A stretch of 64,000 nucleotides of DNA. Source: Mycobacteroides sp. LB1 (lineage in GTDB: Bacteria; Actinomycetota; Actinomycetes; Mycobacteriales; Mycobacteriaceae). The number at the start of each line of letters is the position of its first letter. Positions within the stretch are counted from its first letter, which is position 1. The position numbers and the translations under genes were made by a program. The stretch covers positions 248,001-312,000 of the forward strand of contig NZ_JACCFF010000004.1 of assembly GCF_013449725.1 (NCBI RefSeq), in the 5' to 3' direction. The notes beneath the pieces are model-generated. The model was not told the origin of the DNA and did no database searches. It saw only the letters and a program-made list of their open reading frames with translations. Below, in pieces: positions 39,291 through 48,385 of the stretch.

Positions 39291-40067
39291 ATGTTCGATC
39301 TGTCCACCAAATCGGTACTGGTGACCGGCGGCACCAAGGGTATTGGCCGCGGTATCGCCACGGTGTTCGCACGGGCCGGCGCCAACGTTGCGGTCGCTGC
39401 ACGATCGCCCGGTGAAGCCGACTCGGTATCAGCAGAATTGGATGAACTCGGCGCCGGCAATGTCGTCGGTATCAGGTTGGACGTGTCCGATCCAACGTCG
39501 TGCGCGGATGCCGCGCAGGCCGTCGTCGACGCGTTCGGCGGGCTGGATGTGGTGTGTGCGAACGCCGGTATCTTCCCCGAGGCGCCGCTAGCGACGATGA
39601 CGCCCGAGCAGCTCACCGAGGTGCTGGATATCAATGTCAAGGGCACGGTCTACACGGTGCAGGCGTGCCTGGACGCGCTCACCGCGTCCGGTAGTGGCCG
39701 CGTCATCCTCACCTCGTCCATCACCGGGCCCATCACCGGTTACCCGGGATGGTCGCATTACGGCGCATCCAAGGCGGCTCAGCTGGGTTTCATGCGCACG
39801 GCCGCGATCGAACTCGCCCCGCGGCGGGTGACGGTGAACGCGATACTGCCGGGCAACATCCTCACCGAGGGGCTGGTGGACAAGGGCGAGGAGTACCTGT
39901 CCGGGATGGCGCGGTCCATTCCCCTGGGGGCCCTGGGCACCCCGACTGATATTGGGCACCTGGCTGCCTTCTTGGCTTCCGATGAGGCGGGATACATCAC
40001 CGGCCAGGCCATCGTGGTCGACGGTGGGCAGGTGCTACCGGAGTCGCCGGAGGCGTTGGCACCCTGA
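39291..40067 (+). CDS. Short-chain dehydrogenase/reductase (FabG-like)
   Basis: A 258-residue classical SDR. It shows the cofactor motif VTGGTKGIGRGIA, the NAG motif VVCANAGIF, the catalytic serine region ILTSSITGP and the YxxxK in WSHYGASKAAQLG, then VNAILPGNILTEG and the C-terminal GYITGQAIVVDGGQVLPES. The Asn-Ser-Tyr-Lys set is complete, so it should be active with NAD(P). The ATG at 39291 has AAGGAA 6 bases upstream. It lies 39 bases after the kinase and 27 bases before the GntR gene, in the same orientation, so it is probably part of the same operon and may oxidise or reduce the carbonyl product. Confidence 0.9.
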   Translation: MFDLSTKSVLVTGGTKGIGRGIATVFARAGANVAVAARSPGEADSVSAELDELGAGNVVGIRLDVSDPTSCADAAQAVVDAFGGLDVVCANAGIFPEAPLATMTPEQLTEVLDINVKGTVYTVQACLDALTASGSGRVILTSSITGPITGYPGWSHYGASKAAQLGFMRTAAIELAPRRVTVNAILPGNILTEGLVDKGEEYLSGMARSIPLGALGTPTDIGHLAAFLASDEAGYITGQAIVVDGGQVLPESPEALAP

Positions 40068-40094
40068 ACGGTGCCCGGCGGGAATACTGAGCGG

Positions 40095-40931
40095 ATGGAG
40101 GAGTCGGAGGGCGGACCGGTAGCCGAGGACGTGCGTCGCCGCATTCTGTCGATGCTCGCTCAGGGCACATTGCGCCCAGGCACACGATTGGGCTCCGAGC
40201 GCGAGATGGCGGAACGGTTCGCGGTCTCGCGTGCCACCGTCCGCAGCGCATTGGTGCCGTTGAGCCGTGCGGGCATTCTCGAACGCCAGACCGGCCGGGG
40301 CGGTGGCACCTTCGTACGGGCGGATCTGGTGCAGCGCAATGTCGCCGAGCTGGCGGGCTTGCCCACCAGGTTGCACCTCGGGGGGCACACCAGTGACACC
40401 CGTGTACTCGGCACTTCCCGGAGGTGTGCGACCCCCGCCGAGCAATCCGCCTTGGAAATCGGGAACGCTGCAGAGGTTTTCGACGTGCGGCGGCTTCGCT
40501 ATGCCGATGGTGTGCCACTCTCGGTGGACACCGCATGTTTTGTCGCCGAGCTTGTTCCCGACCTGCTGGAGCAGCCCCTGGGCGGCTCACTGTACGAGCT
40601 GTGTCAGCTGCGTTATGGGCTGGCGCCGGCCTCGTCCACCGAGACGATCGAGGTGGTCAGTGCCAATCCGCGGGAGGCCGAGTGGCTCGACGTGCCGCAC
40701 CGTAGGCCGTTGCTGGCGATCACCAGGGTCACCCGGAGCGCCGACGGCCGCCCCTTCGAGTGCAGCTATGACCTGTTCCGTGCCGACCGGGTGCGCCTGA
40801 CCGCCACCATGACTTCGGCCGGCGAAATCGCGGGCACCGTGCAGGAGCGTCTCGGCGCGGACGGCAAGGTCGAACGTGCGGTGAGCAGCCTGGCCGCCCA
40901 TCGGCGGCCGGACGATACGCTGCTGGCATGA
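40095..40931 (+). CDS. GntR family (HutC/UTRA) transcriptional regulator
   Basis: About 278 residues. The N-terminal winged helix reads VAEDVRRRILSMLAQGTLRPGTRLGSEREMAERFAVSRATVRSALVPLSRAGILERQTGRGGGTFV, a clear GntR domain. The C-terminal half has the UTRA ligand-binding pattern, with RRLRYADGVPLSVDTACF and ITRVTRSADGRPFECSYDLFRADR. The ATG at 40095 is preferred; a GTG at 40071 would add eight residues. The stop overlaps the FKBP start as ATGA. HutC-type proteins sense small metabolites and usually repress neighbouring transport and catabolic genes, here most likely the divergent operons at 36-40 kb. Confidence 0.86.
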   Translation: MEESEGGPVAEDVRRRILSMLAQGTLRPGTRLGSEREMAERFAVSRATVRSALVPLSRAGILERQTGRGGGTFVRADLVQRNVAELAGLPTRLHLGGHTSDTRVLGTSRRCATPAEQSALEIGNAAEVFDVRRLRYADGVPLSVDTACFVAELVPDLLEQPLGGSLYELCQLRYGLAPASSTETIEVVSANPREAEWLDVPHRRPLLAITRVTRSADGRPFECSYDLFRADRVRLTATMTSAGEIAGTVQERLGADGKVERAVSSLAAHRRPDDTLLA

Positions 40932-41287
40932 CAAAACCTGAGATCGATTTTCAGCCAGGTCCGCCGCCCACTGAACTGGTCATCAAGGACGTCACCGTCG
41001 GTGATGGTGCGGAGGCCGCACCCGGTTCGGTCGTCAACGTTCACTACCTCGGAGTCGAATTCGAGAGCGGCGAGGAGTTCGACAGCTCGTGGAACCGTGG
41101 CGAGTCCATCGAGTTCCCACTCGATGCGCTCATCAAGGGCTGGCAGGATGGCATCCCCGGTATGAAGGTCGGCGGACGCCGTCAGCTGACGGTGCCGCCG
41201 GCGCAGGCCTATGGCGAGGCCGGAGCCGGTCACCAGCTGTCGGGTAAGACGCTGGTGTTCGTGATCGACCTGCTCGGCGCCCGCTAG
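40928..41287 (+). CDS. FKBP-type peptidyl-prolyl cis-trans isomerase
   Basis: A 119-residue single-domain FKBP. The core reads VTVGDGAEAAPGSVVNVHYLGVEFESGEEFDSSWNRGESIEFPLDALIKGWQDGIPGMKVGGRRQLTVPPAQAYGEAGAG and ends VFVIDLL. The active-site residues typical of the family (Tyr, Phe-Asp, Trp in GWQDG, and Tyr in AYG) are all present. There is no signal peptide, so it acts in the cytosol. Its start overlaps the GntR stop in an ATGA, although its function is probably housekeeping and unrelated to the catabolic cluster. Confidence 0.93.
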   Translation: MTKPEIDFQPGPPPTELVIKDVTVGDGAEAAPGSVVNVHYLGVEFESGEEFDSSWNRGESIEFPLDALIKGWQDGIPGMKVGGRRQLTVPPAQAYGEAGAGHQLSGKTLVFVIDLLGAR

Positions 41288-41290
41288 GAA

Positions 41291-42673
41291 CTAATGCCCG
41301 GGGAGGCGCAGCACCAGCCTGGCGCCTCCCAACGGGCTGGATTCCAAAGCCGCTGTGCCGCCGTGAAGTTCGGCTTGCTGCGCAACCAGTGCCAGGCCCA
41401 GGCCGGAGCCGGAATGCGAGGCGGTGGAGCCGCGTGAGAACCGTTCGAATACCAGCTCGCGCTCGGCCTCGGGGATACCACTGCCGTTATCGTCGATAGC
41501 GATCTCGACTCCATGCACGGTGCTGTTGGCGGATAGCTGAACTTTAGTCGCGCCGCCATGTTTCACCGCGTTCTTGATCCCGTTGTCGATCACCAGCCGC
41601 AGCCCGGCGGGTAGCCCGAGCATCAGGATGGTTTGGGACGGCAGTAGCGAGATCTCAAGATTTGGGTAGCTGCGGTCGGCGTCATGGGCGGCACGGTCCA
41701 GCAGCTCGGTGATATCGACGGGCACATGGTCGTCCTCGGTGGTCAGTTGACCCTGTGCCAGCCGTTCCAGCGCGGAAAGTGTTGCCTCGACCCGGCTTTG
41801 GGTGCGGATGGTCTCGTCGACGATCTCTGTGCGTTGATCGGCGCTGAGGTTGAGGGTGGAGAGCACCTCCAGGTTGGTCCGCATCGCGGTGAGTGGAGTG
41901 CGCAGCTCATGGGAGGCGACTGCCGCGAAGTCGCGTGCGGATTCCAGTGCGGCCTTGGTCTTTTCCTGTTCGGTGTTGATGCGTTCGAGCATTCCTTCGA
42001 CGGCCTCGGAGATCTCGACCGCCTCACGCACGCCGCGAACGTTAACGTCATCAGGGTTGGATTGCGCGTTGATCAGGCGGGCCTGCTGTGCCAGCAGCCG
42101 GAAGGGGCTCACCACGATGAGGGATATCACCCAGCCGACGATGACGGTGCCCACCAGCACGCCGCCGCAGATCGCGAGAATGCGGATGTGGTACCGGTAG
42201 ATCTGCCGCTCGGTCTCGGCAATCGGGGCGCCGACCGCGACGGGGATATTGCCGGGAGCGATGAACGACCGGACCCGGTACTCGACGCCGTTGATGGTGG
42301 TGTTGGCATAACCGGGGGCCAGTAGCGGCAGCTCCAGGTCGCTGGGGATGGACTTGGTCAGGCCGGCGACGCGGGCGGTGAGCACCAGGCCGTCGGGGGT
42401 ATCGAGCTTCTTATCGGAGCTGATCACCGAATTCAGCAGATTCGAGACGGCGCCCAGGCTGGACACCGAGTCGAGCCTTTTGTCCAGCTGCTCGTACTGG
42501 TTCTCTGTGACACCCAGCCACACCCAGGCGCCGAGTGTGACAACGAGCACCATCACCCCCAGCGCGGCGATGGCGACCAAGGTGCGCAGCGAGAAGACCC
42601 GCATCGGCTTTTCCAGCAGCCGGTAGGCAAGGTCGGTAATCCGTTGACTGGGGTGCTTACTCGGGCTGGTCAT
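41291..42673 (-). CDS. prrB: Sensor histidine kinase PrrB
   Basis: A 460-residue sensor kinase. It has a first membrane helix in the LVAIAALGVMVLVVTLGAWVWL region, an extracellular domain, a second helix around ILAICGGVLVGTVIVGWVISLIVV, a HAMP linker, the H-box VASHELRTPLTAMRTNLEV with the phospho-accepting histidine, and N, G1 and G2 boxes (DNGIKNAVKHG, DDNGSGIPEAE, GSGLGLALV). The ATG at 42673 gives a protein close to M. tuberculosis PrrB (446 residues); a longer frame upstream runs through the intergenic repeat and is rejected. It is downstream of prrA on the same strand and forms the PrrBA two-component system, which is essential in M. tuberculosis. Confidence 0.93.
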   Translation of the reverse strand: MTSPSKHPSQRITDLAYRLLEKPMRVFSLRTLVAIAALGVMVLVVTLGAWVWLGVTENQYEQLDKRLDSVSSLGAVSNLLNSVISSDKKLDTPDGLVLTARVAGLTKSIPSDLELPLLAPGYANTTINGVEYRVRSFIAPGNIPVAVGAPIAETERQIYRYHIRILAICGGVLVGTVIVGWVISLIVVSPFRLLAQQARLINAQSNPDDVNVRGVREAVEISEAVEGMLERINTEQEKTKAALESARDFAAVASHELRTPLTAMRTNLEVLSTLNLSADQRTEIVDETIRTQSRVEATLSALERLAQGQLTTEDDHVPVDITELLDRAAHDADRSYPNLEISLLPSQTILMLGLPAGLRLVIDNGIKNAVKHGGATKVQLSANSTVHGVEIAIDDNGSGIPEAERELVFERFSRGSTASHSGSGLGLALVAQQAELHGGTAALESSPLGGARLVLRLPGH

Positions 42674-42682
42674 GACTGTTGG

Positions 42683-42701
42683 TCTTCGCGCAAGCGGCTC
42701 A
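42683..42701 (-). repeat. Dispersed 19-bp repeat, copy between prrA and prrB
   Basis: On the minus strand this reads TGAGCCGCTTGCGCGAAGA, identical to the copies at 43447-43465 and 48391-48409 (plus strand). It lies in the 35-base spacer between the prrA stop and the prrB start, just upstream of the prrB ATG. Confidence 0.85.
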
Positions 42702-42708
42702 TCTGTCG

Positions 42709-43485
42709 CTACTGCGATCGCAGCACGAACCCGACACCGCGCACGGTGTGCAGCAGGCGGGGTGCACCGCCGGTTTCGAGCTTGCGGCGCAGGTAGCCGA
42801 TGAACACGTCGACGACGTTGGTATCGGCGGCGAAGTCGTATCCCCACACCAGCTCCAGCAGCTGGGCGCGCGACAGCACCGCGGTCTTGTGTTCGGCCAG
42901 CACGGCCAGCAGGTCGAACTCGCGTTTGGTGAGGTCGACCTCGACACCGTTGATGCGGGCGCGTCGGCCCGGGATCTCGACCTCGAGCGCGCCGACGGTG
43001 ATGGTCTCGGTAGATGAGGTCGCCACCGCACCGCGCCGCCGCAGCAGCGCCTTCACCCGGGCCACCAGCTCGGCGAGCACGAACGGCTTGGTGAGGTAAT
43101 CATCGGCGCCGGCCTCCAGGCCCGCGACCCGATCGTCCACCGAGGTGCGCGCGGAAAGCACGCAGACCGGCACGTCGTTGTCCATGGCGCGCAGCGCGGT
43201 CACCACGCTGACACCGTCCAGGATCGGCATGTTGATGTCGAGGATGATCGCGTCCGGGCGATGTTCGGTGGCGCAGCGCAGCGCCTCGGCGCCGTCGCTG
43301 GCGGTGTTCACCTCGAAACCGGAGAGGCGCAGGCCACGCTCCAGCGACCCGCGCACATCGGCGTCGTCGTCCACCACGAGCACGCGCGGGGAGAGGTGCC
43401 CGGCATCTGACGATGAGCCGCTCGCGCGAAGACTGCCGGGAACCGGTGAGCCGCTTGCGCGAAGACCATCAGGCATGCCTGCCAT
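42709..43485 (-). CDS. prrA: Response regulator PrrA
   Basis: A 258-residue OmpR-type regulator. The receiver domain starts at [13 protein letters not shown]; the phospho-acceptor Asp83 sits in [13 protein letters not shown], and the conserved lysine in [12 protein letters not shown]. The C-terminal winged helix ends [29 protein letters not shown]. From SPRV onward it is nearly identical to M. tuberculosis PrrA as I recall it. Before that point it carries about 22 extra residues, with GLRASGS and SLRASGS, encoded by two copies of the dispersed 19-bp repeat. The start MAGMPDG at 43485 parallels the M. tuberculosis MGGM start. It controls respiration and nitrogen-related genes in mycobacteria; here it is co-transcribed with prrB. 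Confidence 0.94.
   Translation of the reverse strand: MAGMPDGLRASGSPVPGSLRASGSSSDAGHLSPRVLVVDDDADVRGSLERGLRLSGFEVNTASDGAEALRCATEHRPDAIILDINMPILDGVSVVTALRAMDNDVPVCVLSARTSVDDRVAGLEAGADDYLTKPFVLAELVARVKALLRRRGAVATSSTETITVGALEVEIPGRRARINGVEVDLTKREFDLLAVLAEHKTAVLSRAQLLELVWGYDFAADTNVVDVFIGYLRRKLETGGAPRLLHTVRGVGFVLRSQ
43414..43432 (+). repeat. Dispersed 19-bp repeat, variant copy inside prrA
   Basis: TGAGCCGCTCGCGCGAAGA on the plus strand, with one mismatch to the consensus. Read on the coding (minus) strand it encodes the SLRASGS part of the extra N-terminal segment of PrrA. Confidence 0.85.
43447..43465 (+). repeat. Dispersed 19-bp repeat, second copy inside prrA
   Basis: TGAGCCGCTTGCGCGAAGA on the plus strand, 33 bases from the variant copy at 43414 and in the same orientation. 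Read on the coding strand it gives GLRASGS in the PrrA N-terminal extension. The orientation is opposite to the copy at 42683. Confidence 0.88.
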
Positions 43486-43647
43486 CTTGCCTGATGCGGT
43501 GCTCAAAACCGCCAACCGAGGTCCGGCGACACCACAATTCCGGCGGGAACTGCGCGGAAGCCCGGATCGGTCGAGACCAGTAATGCGCTCTGCGCCGCCA
43601 GTATCATGAAAGCTGATAATCCAGCGACCCACACCGAAAGCTTGCGA

Positions 43648-44292
43648 ATGTCGACAGCAGTACACGTTAAAAAGGTTTCCTATGTTGCTGGCCTCTGCGC
43701 CGCGCTCGCTGTGCTTGCTGTGCTCGCCCTGGGAACGTTGTCTTTGGCCGGTGCCGGTGTCGCCCGCGCCGATAACTTCCCCGATTTGAACGGGTTCACG
43801 GCGGTGGCGCCCGACGCGTACTTCGTCACCAACGAGAACTCCTCGGTGCGGTCGATCCACTTCACCACCCCCGACGGAATCGGCTGCATGTTCCGCGCTT
43901 CGCAGAACATCTCGCCTAATTCGCGTCAGCGCCTGAGCTGTGACGGGGCCGTTCCCGGGATTCCCGGCGATGCACAGAATGTCCCGAATGTGCCGGGAGT
44001 TGGTGGCGCGAGCGCGAATGTGCCGGGGTTGGGCGGTGTGAATCTGCCCGGTATCGGGACCTGCCCAATGGGCACCGTCGCGCAGAAGGGTGATGGCGCG
44101 TTCGAGATCAGCAAGGGCGCCTGGACCTGCGGAACCAGACCCGAGGCGCCGGTACTCAATGTCGGTCAGAAACTCACCTACGGAAATGTCACGTGTGCCG
44201 TCGGCGGTGGCGGCCTCACCGCGTGCCAGGTGTCGATGGGCGATCAGAAGCACGGCTTCGTCCTGCAGCCCTCAGGAAGCACTTCCTTCTAG
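43648..44292 (+). CDS. Secreted Gly/Pro-rich mycobacterial protein of unknown function
   Basis: About 214 residues from the ATG at 43648 (an earlier in-frame ATG at 43606 is less likely). A signal peptide is clear: a basic start, the hydrophobic core [26 protein letters not shown], and a probable cleavage after ARA. The mature part has a conserved-looking domain ([23 protein letters not shown]) with several cysteines, split by a low-complexity linker of VPGxxG/NVPG units at about residues 109-139. Cysteine pairs in the flanking parts suggest disulphides. I do not recognise a named family. It is divergent from prrA and ends overlapping the convergent monooxygenase gene. Confidence 0.8.
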   Translation: MSTAVHVKKVSYVAGLCAALAVLAVLALGTLSLAGAGVARADNFPDLNGFTAVAPDAYFVTNENSSVRSIHFTTPDGIGCMFRASQNISPNSRQRLSCDGAVPGIPGDAQNVPNVPGVGGASANVPGLGGVNLPGIGTCPMGTVAQKGDGAFEISKGAWTCGTRPEAPVLNVGQKLTYGNVTCAVGGGGLTACQVSMGDQKHGFVLQPSGSTSF

Positions 44293-45380
44293 GTACTTTC
44301 TAGATATTCCATTAGCTCCGCGACGGCGGCACGGGCTGCCCGGTTGGCGCCGATGGTGCTGGCCGAGGACCCGTACCCCAGTAGGTGGATAGCGGGCCGC
44401 CCGGCAACCTGTGTGAGCAGCCGGCCCGTCATGGTGATGCCGCCGCGACTGTTGCGCAGGCGCAGCGGCGACAAGTGATCCAGCGCGTGTCTGAACCCGG
44501 TGCACCACAGGATCACGTCGACATCCAATGAGCTGCCGTCGGGCCAGGCGACCCCGGTCGGGGTGATTCGGGTGAACATGGGGCGCCGCGCCAGTACACC
44601 GCGCTGTGAAGCCTCGGCGATATCCGGTGTCCACGGCAGCCCGGTCGCGGAAACCACCGATCGTTGTGGTTCCCCGCGGCGCGATCGTTCGTCGACGCCG
44701 GCGACTGCGGTACGCAGTCGATCGACGGTGAAATCCGTGACGAACACCGGCTCGCGTCGGGTCACCCAGGACGTGCGAGTGGACGCAATTCCTGAAATCT
44801 CAACGAGTAGCTGCACCGCCGACACCCCGCCCCCGACCACGAGCACGTGCCGGCCTGCGAATTCCTCGGGTGTTCGGTAGTCGTGGGTGTGCAGCTGACG
44901 TCCCTCGAACGTGGTGGCGCCCGGGACGTAGGGGACGAACGGCTTATCCCAGGTCCCTGTCGCGTTGATCACTCCTCGGACACTGAACTCGCCTGCGGAG
45001 CTGGATACCGTGAACCCGTCCGAGCCGGCTGGCGCGGGCCGTACCTCGCGCACGTGTGCGGGCCGGTGGACATCGAGGGCATACCGATGTTCGTACGCGT
45101 CGAAGTACCGGGGCATGGCCGTCGACGCCTTGATGGTTCCTGTCTCGTCGAACGGCAGCCCGGGCAGCTGGTAGATGCGGTTGGTGTTGTCGAGCGTCAA
45201 CGTGGGCCAGCGGAACTGCCATGCCCCGCCCGGGCCAGGAGAGTGATCGAGGATGACGAATCCGTCGCCGGGCTCCCCGGCGGAATGTCTGCGGCCGAGC
45301 GGCTCGAGGCCACGCCGTCGCAGGAAGTACCCCGCCGCGATCCCAGCCTGCCCACCACCAATCACGGCGACGGCAGTCAT
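44289..45380 (-). CDS. Flavin-dependent monooxygenase (CzcO-like NAD(P)/FAD oxidoreductase)
   Basis: A 363-residue flavoprotein. The FAD motif [21 protein letters not shown] opens the protein and a second Rossmann motif [17 protein letters not shown] for NADPH lies near residue 180, with FDAYEHRY in between. The layout is that of group B flavin monooxygenases and CzcO-like proteins. The ATG at 45380 places the FAD motif at the N-terminus; the longer frame from 45635 runs antisense into echA6 and is rejected. It is divergent from echA6 with 24 bases between the starts, and its stop overlaps the convergent secreted-protein gene. Confidence 0.87.
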   Translation of the reverse strand: MTAVAVIGGGQAGIAAGYFLRRRGLEPLGRRHSAGEPGDGFVILDHSPGPGGAWQFRWPTLTLDNTNRIYQLPGLPFDETGTIKASTAMPRYFDAYEHRYALDVHRPAHVREVRPAPAGSDGFTVSSSAGEFSVRGVINATGTWDKPFVPYVPGATTFEGRQLHTHDYRTPEEFAGRHVLVVGGGVSAVQLLVEISGIASTRTSWVTRREPVFVTDFTVDRLRTAVAGVDERSRRGEPQRSVVSATGLPWTPDIAEASQRGVLARRPMFTRITPTGVAWPDGSSLDVDVILWCTGFRHALDHLSPLRLRNSRGGITMTGRLLTQVAGRPAIHLLGYGSSASTIGANRAARAAVAELMEYLEST

Positions 45381-45404
45381 AGGCGCCATATTAGGGTGGT
45401 CGGC

Positions 45405-46136
45405 ATGATCGGTGTAACTAGCGACGGCCCCGTCACCACGATTGAGCTTCAGCGCCCGGAACGACGTAATGCGGTGACCTACGAGCTCGCGGTCGCCTTC
45501 GCCGAGGAGGTCAGGAAGGCTGCGGAAACGGCACGTGCCATTGTCATCACCGGGCAGGGCACCTCGTTCTGCGCGGGCGCCGACCTGTCCAGCGGTGCCC
45601 CAGATCCCGATAAGTTCGCCGATGCCTGGCAGCACTCGATCCTGAGCATCGACGCCGCCGACGTCCCGGTGATTGCCGCCGTCAACGGCCCGGCCATCGG
45701 GGCCGGCGTGATGCTGGCCATGGTGGCCGATCTGCGGGTGGTCTCCGAGTCCGCGCGCTTCCAGTTCCCCGTCGCCAAATATGGCATTGCCCTGGATAAC
45801 TGGAGCATCCGCCGATTGTCCTCACTGGTGGGTTACGGCCGCGCACGCGCCATGCTGCTGGCCGCCGAACCGTTGGATGCGCAGACGGCGTACATCACCG
45901 GCATGGCCAACCGCATAGGAGAGCTGGCAGATGCCCAGGCCTGGGCTGCAGAACTTGCCGGTTTTGCGCCGCTGGCCCTCAAGCACGCCAAACGCGTGCT
46001 GAACGATGACGGTGCGTTCGAGGATCAGGCTCCTGCGCACAAGGAGCTCTTCGACAAGGCGTGGTCCAGTCAGGACATCATCGAGGCGCAGGTGGCCCGA
46101 ATCCAGAAGCGTCCGCCCAACTTCCAGGGCGCCTGA
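45405..46136 (+). CDS. echA6: Enoyl-CoA hydratase/isomerase family protein EchA6
   Basis: A 243-residue crotonase-fold protein, the same length as M. tuberculosis EchA6. Visible are [17 protein letters not shown], the oxyanion-hole segment [13 protein letters not shown], and [25 protein letters not shown]. In M. tuberculosis EchA6 is not a working hydratase but binds long-chain acyl-CoA and helps mycolate synthesis. The position usually held by a catalytic glutamate (in AGVMLAM) likewise lacks one here. Two bases separate it from the hydrolase gene at 46139, the same order as Rv0905-Rv0906. Confidence 0.9.
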   Translation: MIGVTSDGPVTTIELQRPERRNAVTYELAVAFAEEVRKAAETARAIVITGQGTSFCAGADLSSGAPDPDKFADAWQHSILSIDAADVPVIAAVNGPAIGAGVMLAMVADLRVVSESARFQFPVAKYGIALDNWSIRRLSSLVGYGRARAMLLAAEPLDAQTAYITGMANRIGELADAQAWAAELAGFAPLALKHAKRVLNDDGAFEDQAPAHKELFDKAWSSQDIIEAQVARIQKRPPNFQGA

Positions 46137-46138
46137 GC

Positions 46139-47952
<1,814 letters not shown>

Positions 47953-48324
47953 TCACTTGGCCAACAACGTGGCCGCCTCCGCGGAGTCCAGGTACTCGTC
48001 GATACGTGTGATCAGCCCATCGGAGATAGTGGCGACGATGCAGGCGGCAACCGAAACGTGTTCGCCTGCACGATTGATCGCATTCACCACATGCTGCTGG
48101 ACAAATCCGTCCGGTGTGATGGACCGGCGGATGGCGGTATAGCGGAAGTCGGACAGGTTGCGGGCTACCCAGGTCAAGGTGGCCAGGTTCTCGTCACGGT
48201 TCCTGGGTTCCCCAAGAGTGTTCAGCCAGACGACGATATCGGGCGCGTACAGCACGGCGACAGTGTCGATATCGCCTATCTCGATGGCGGCGAACAATCG
48301 CTGAGCGATCTCATCCGCGTCCAT
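47953..48324 (-). CDS. SnoaL-like/NTF2-like protein
   Basis: A 123-residue small protein with the NTF2-like pattern: [29 protein letters not shown] at the start, a central arginine-rich strand, and a C-terminal [22 protein letters not shown]. Such proteins are isomerases, hydrolases or structural ligand-binding domains; nothing in the sequence indicates which. It is divergent from ctpE, with only 61 bases between the start codons. Confidence 0.8.
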   Translation of the reverse strand: MDADEIAQRLFAAIEIGDIDTVAVLYAPDIVVWLNTLGEPRNRDENLATLTWVARNLSDFRYTAIRRSITPDGFVQQHVVNAINRAGEHVSVAACIVATISDGLITRIDEYLDSAEAATLLAK

Positions 48325-48385
48325 GCCCGCGACACTACGCGCTGGTCGCTACTGTGCAGGGGTGGCAACGACCGAGGGGCTGGGC

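Noticed and set aside
42674..42847. Longer prrB frame from 42847
   Set aside because: It runs antisense-like through the prrA 3' end and the dispersed repeat; the ATG at 42673 gives the expected PrrB length.
45381..45635. Longer flavin monooxygenase frame from 45635 and echA6 frame from 44847
   Set aside because: Both are antisense read-throughs of the neighbouring gene; the FAD motif and the crotonase N-terminus fix the true starts at 45380 and 45405.
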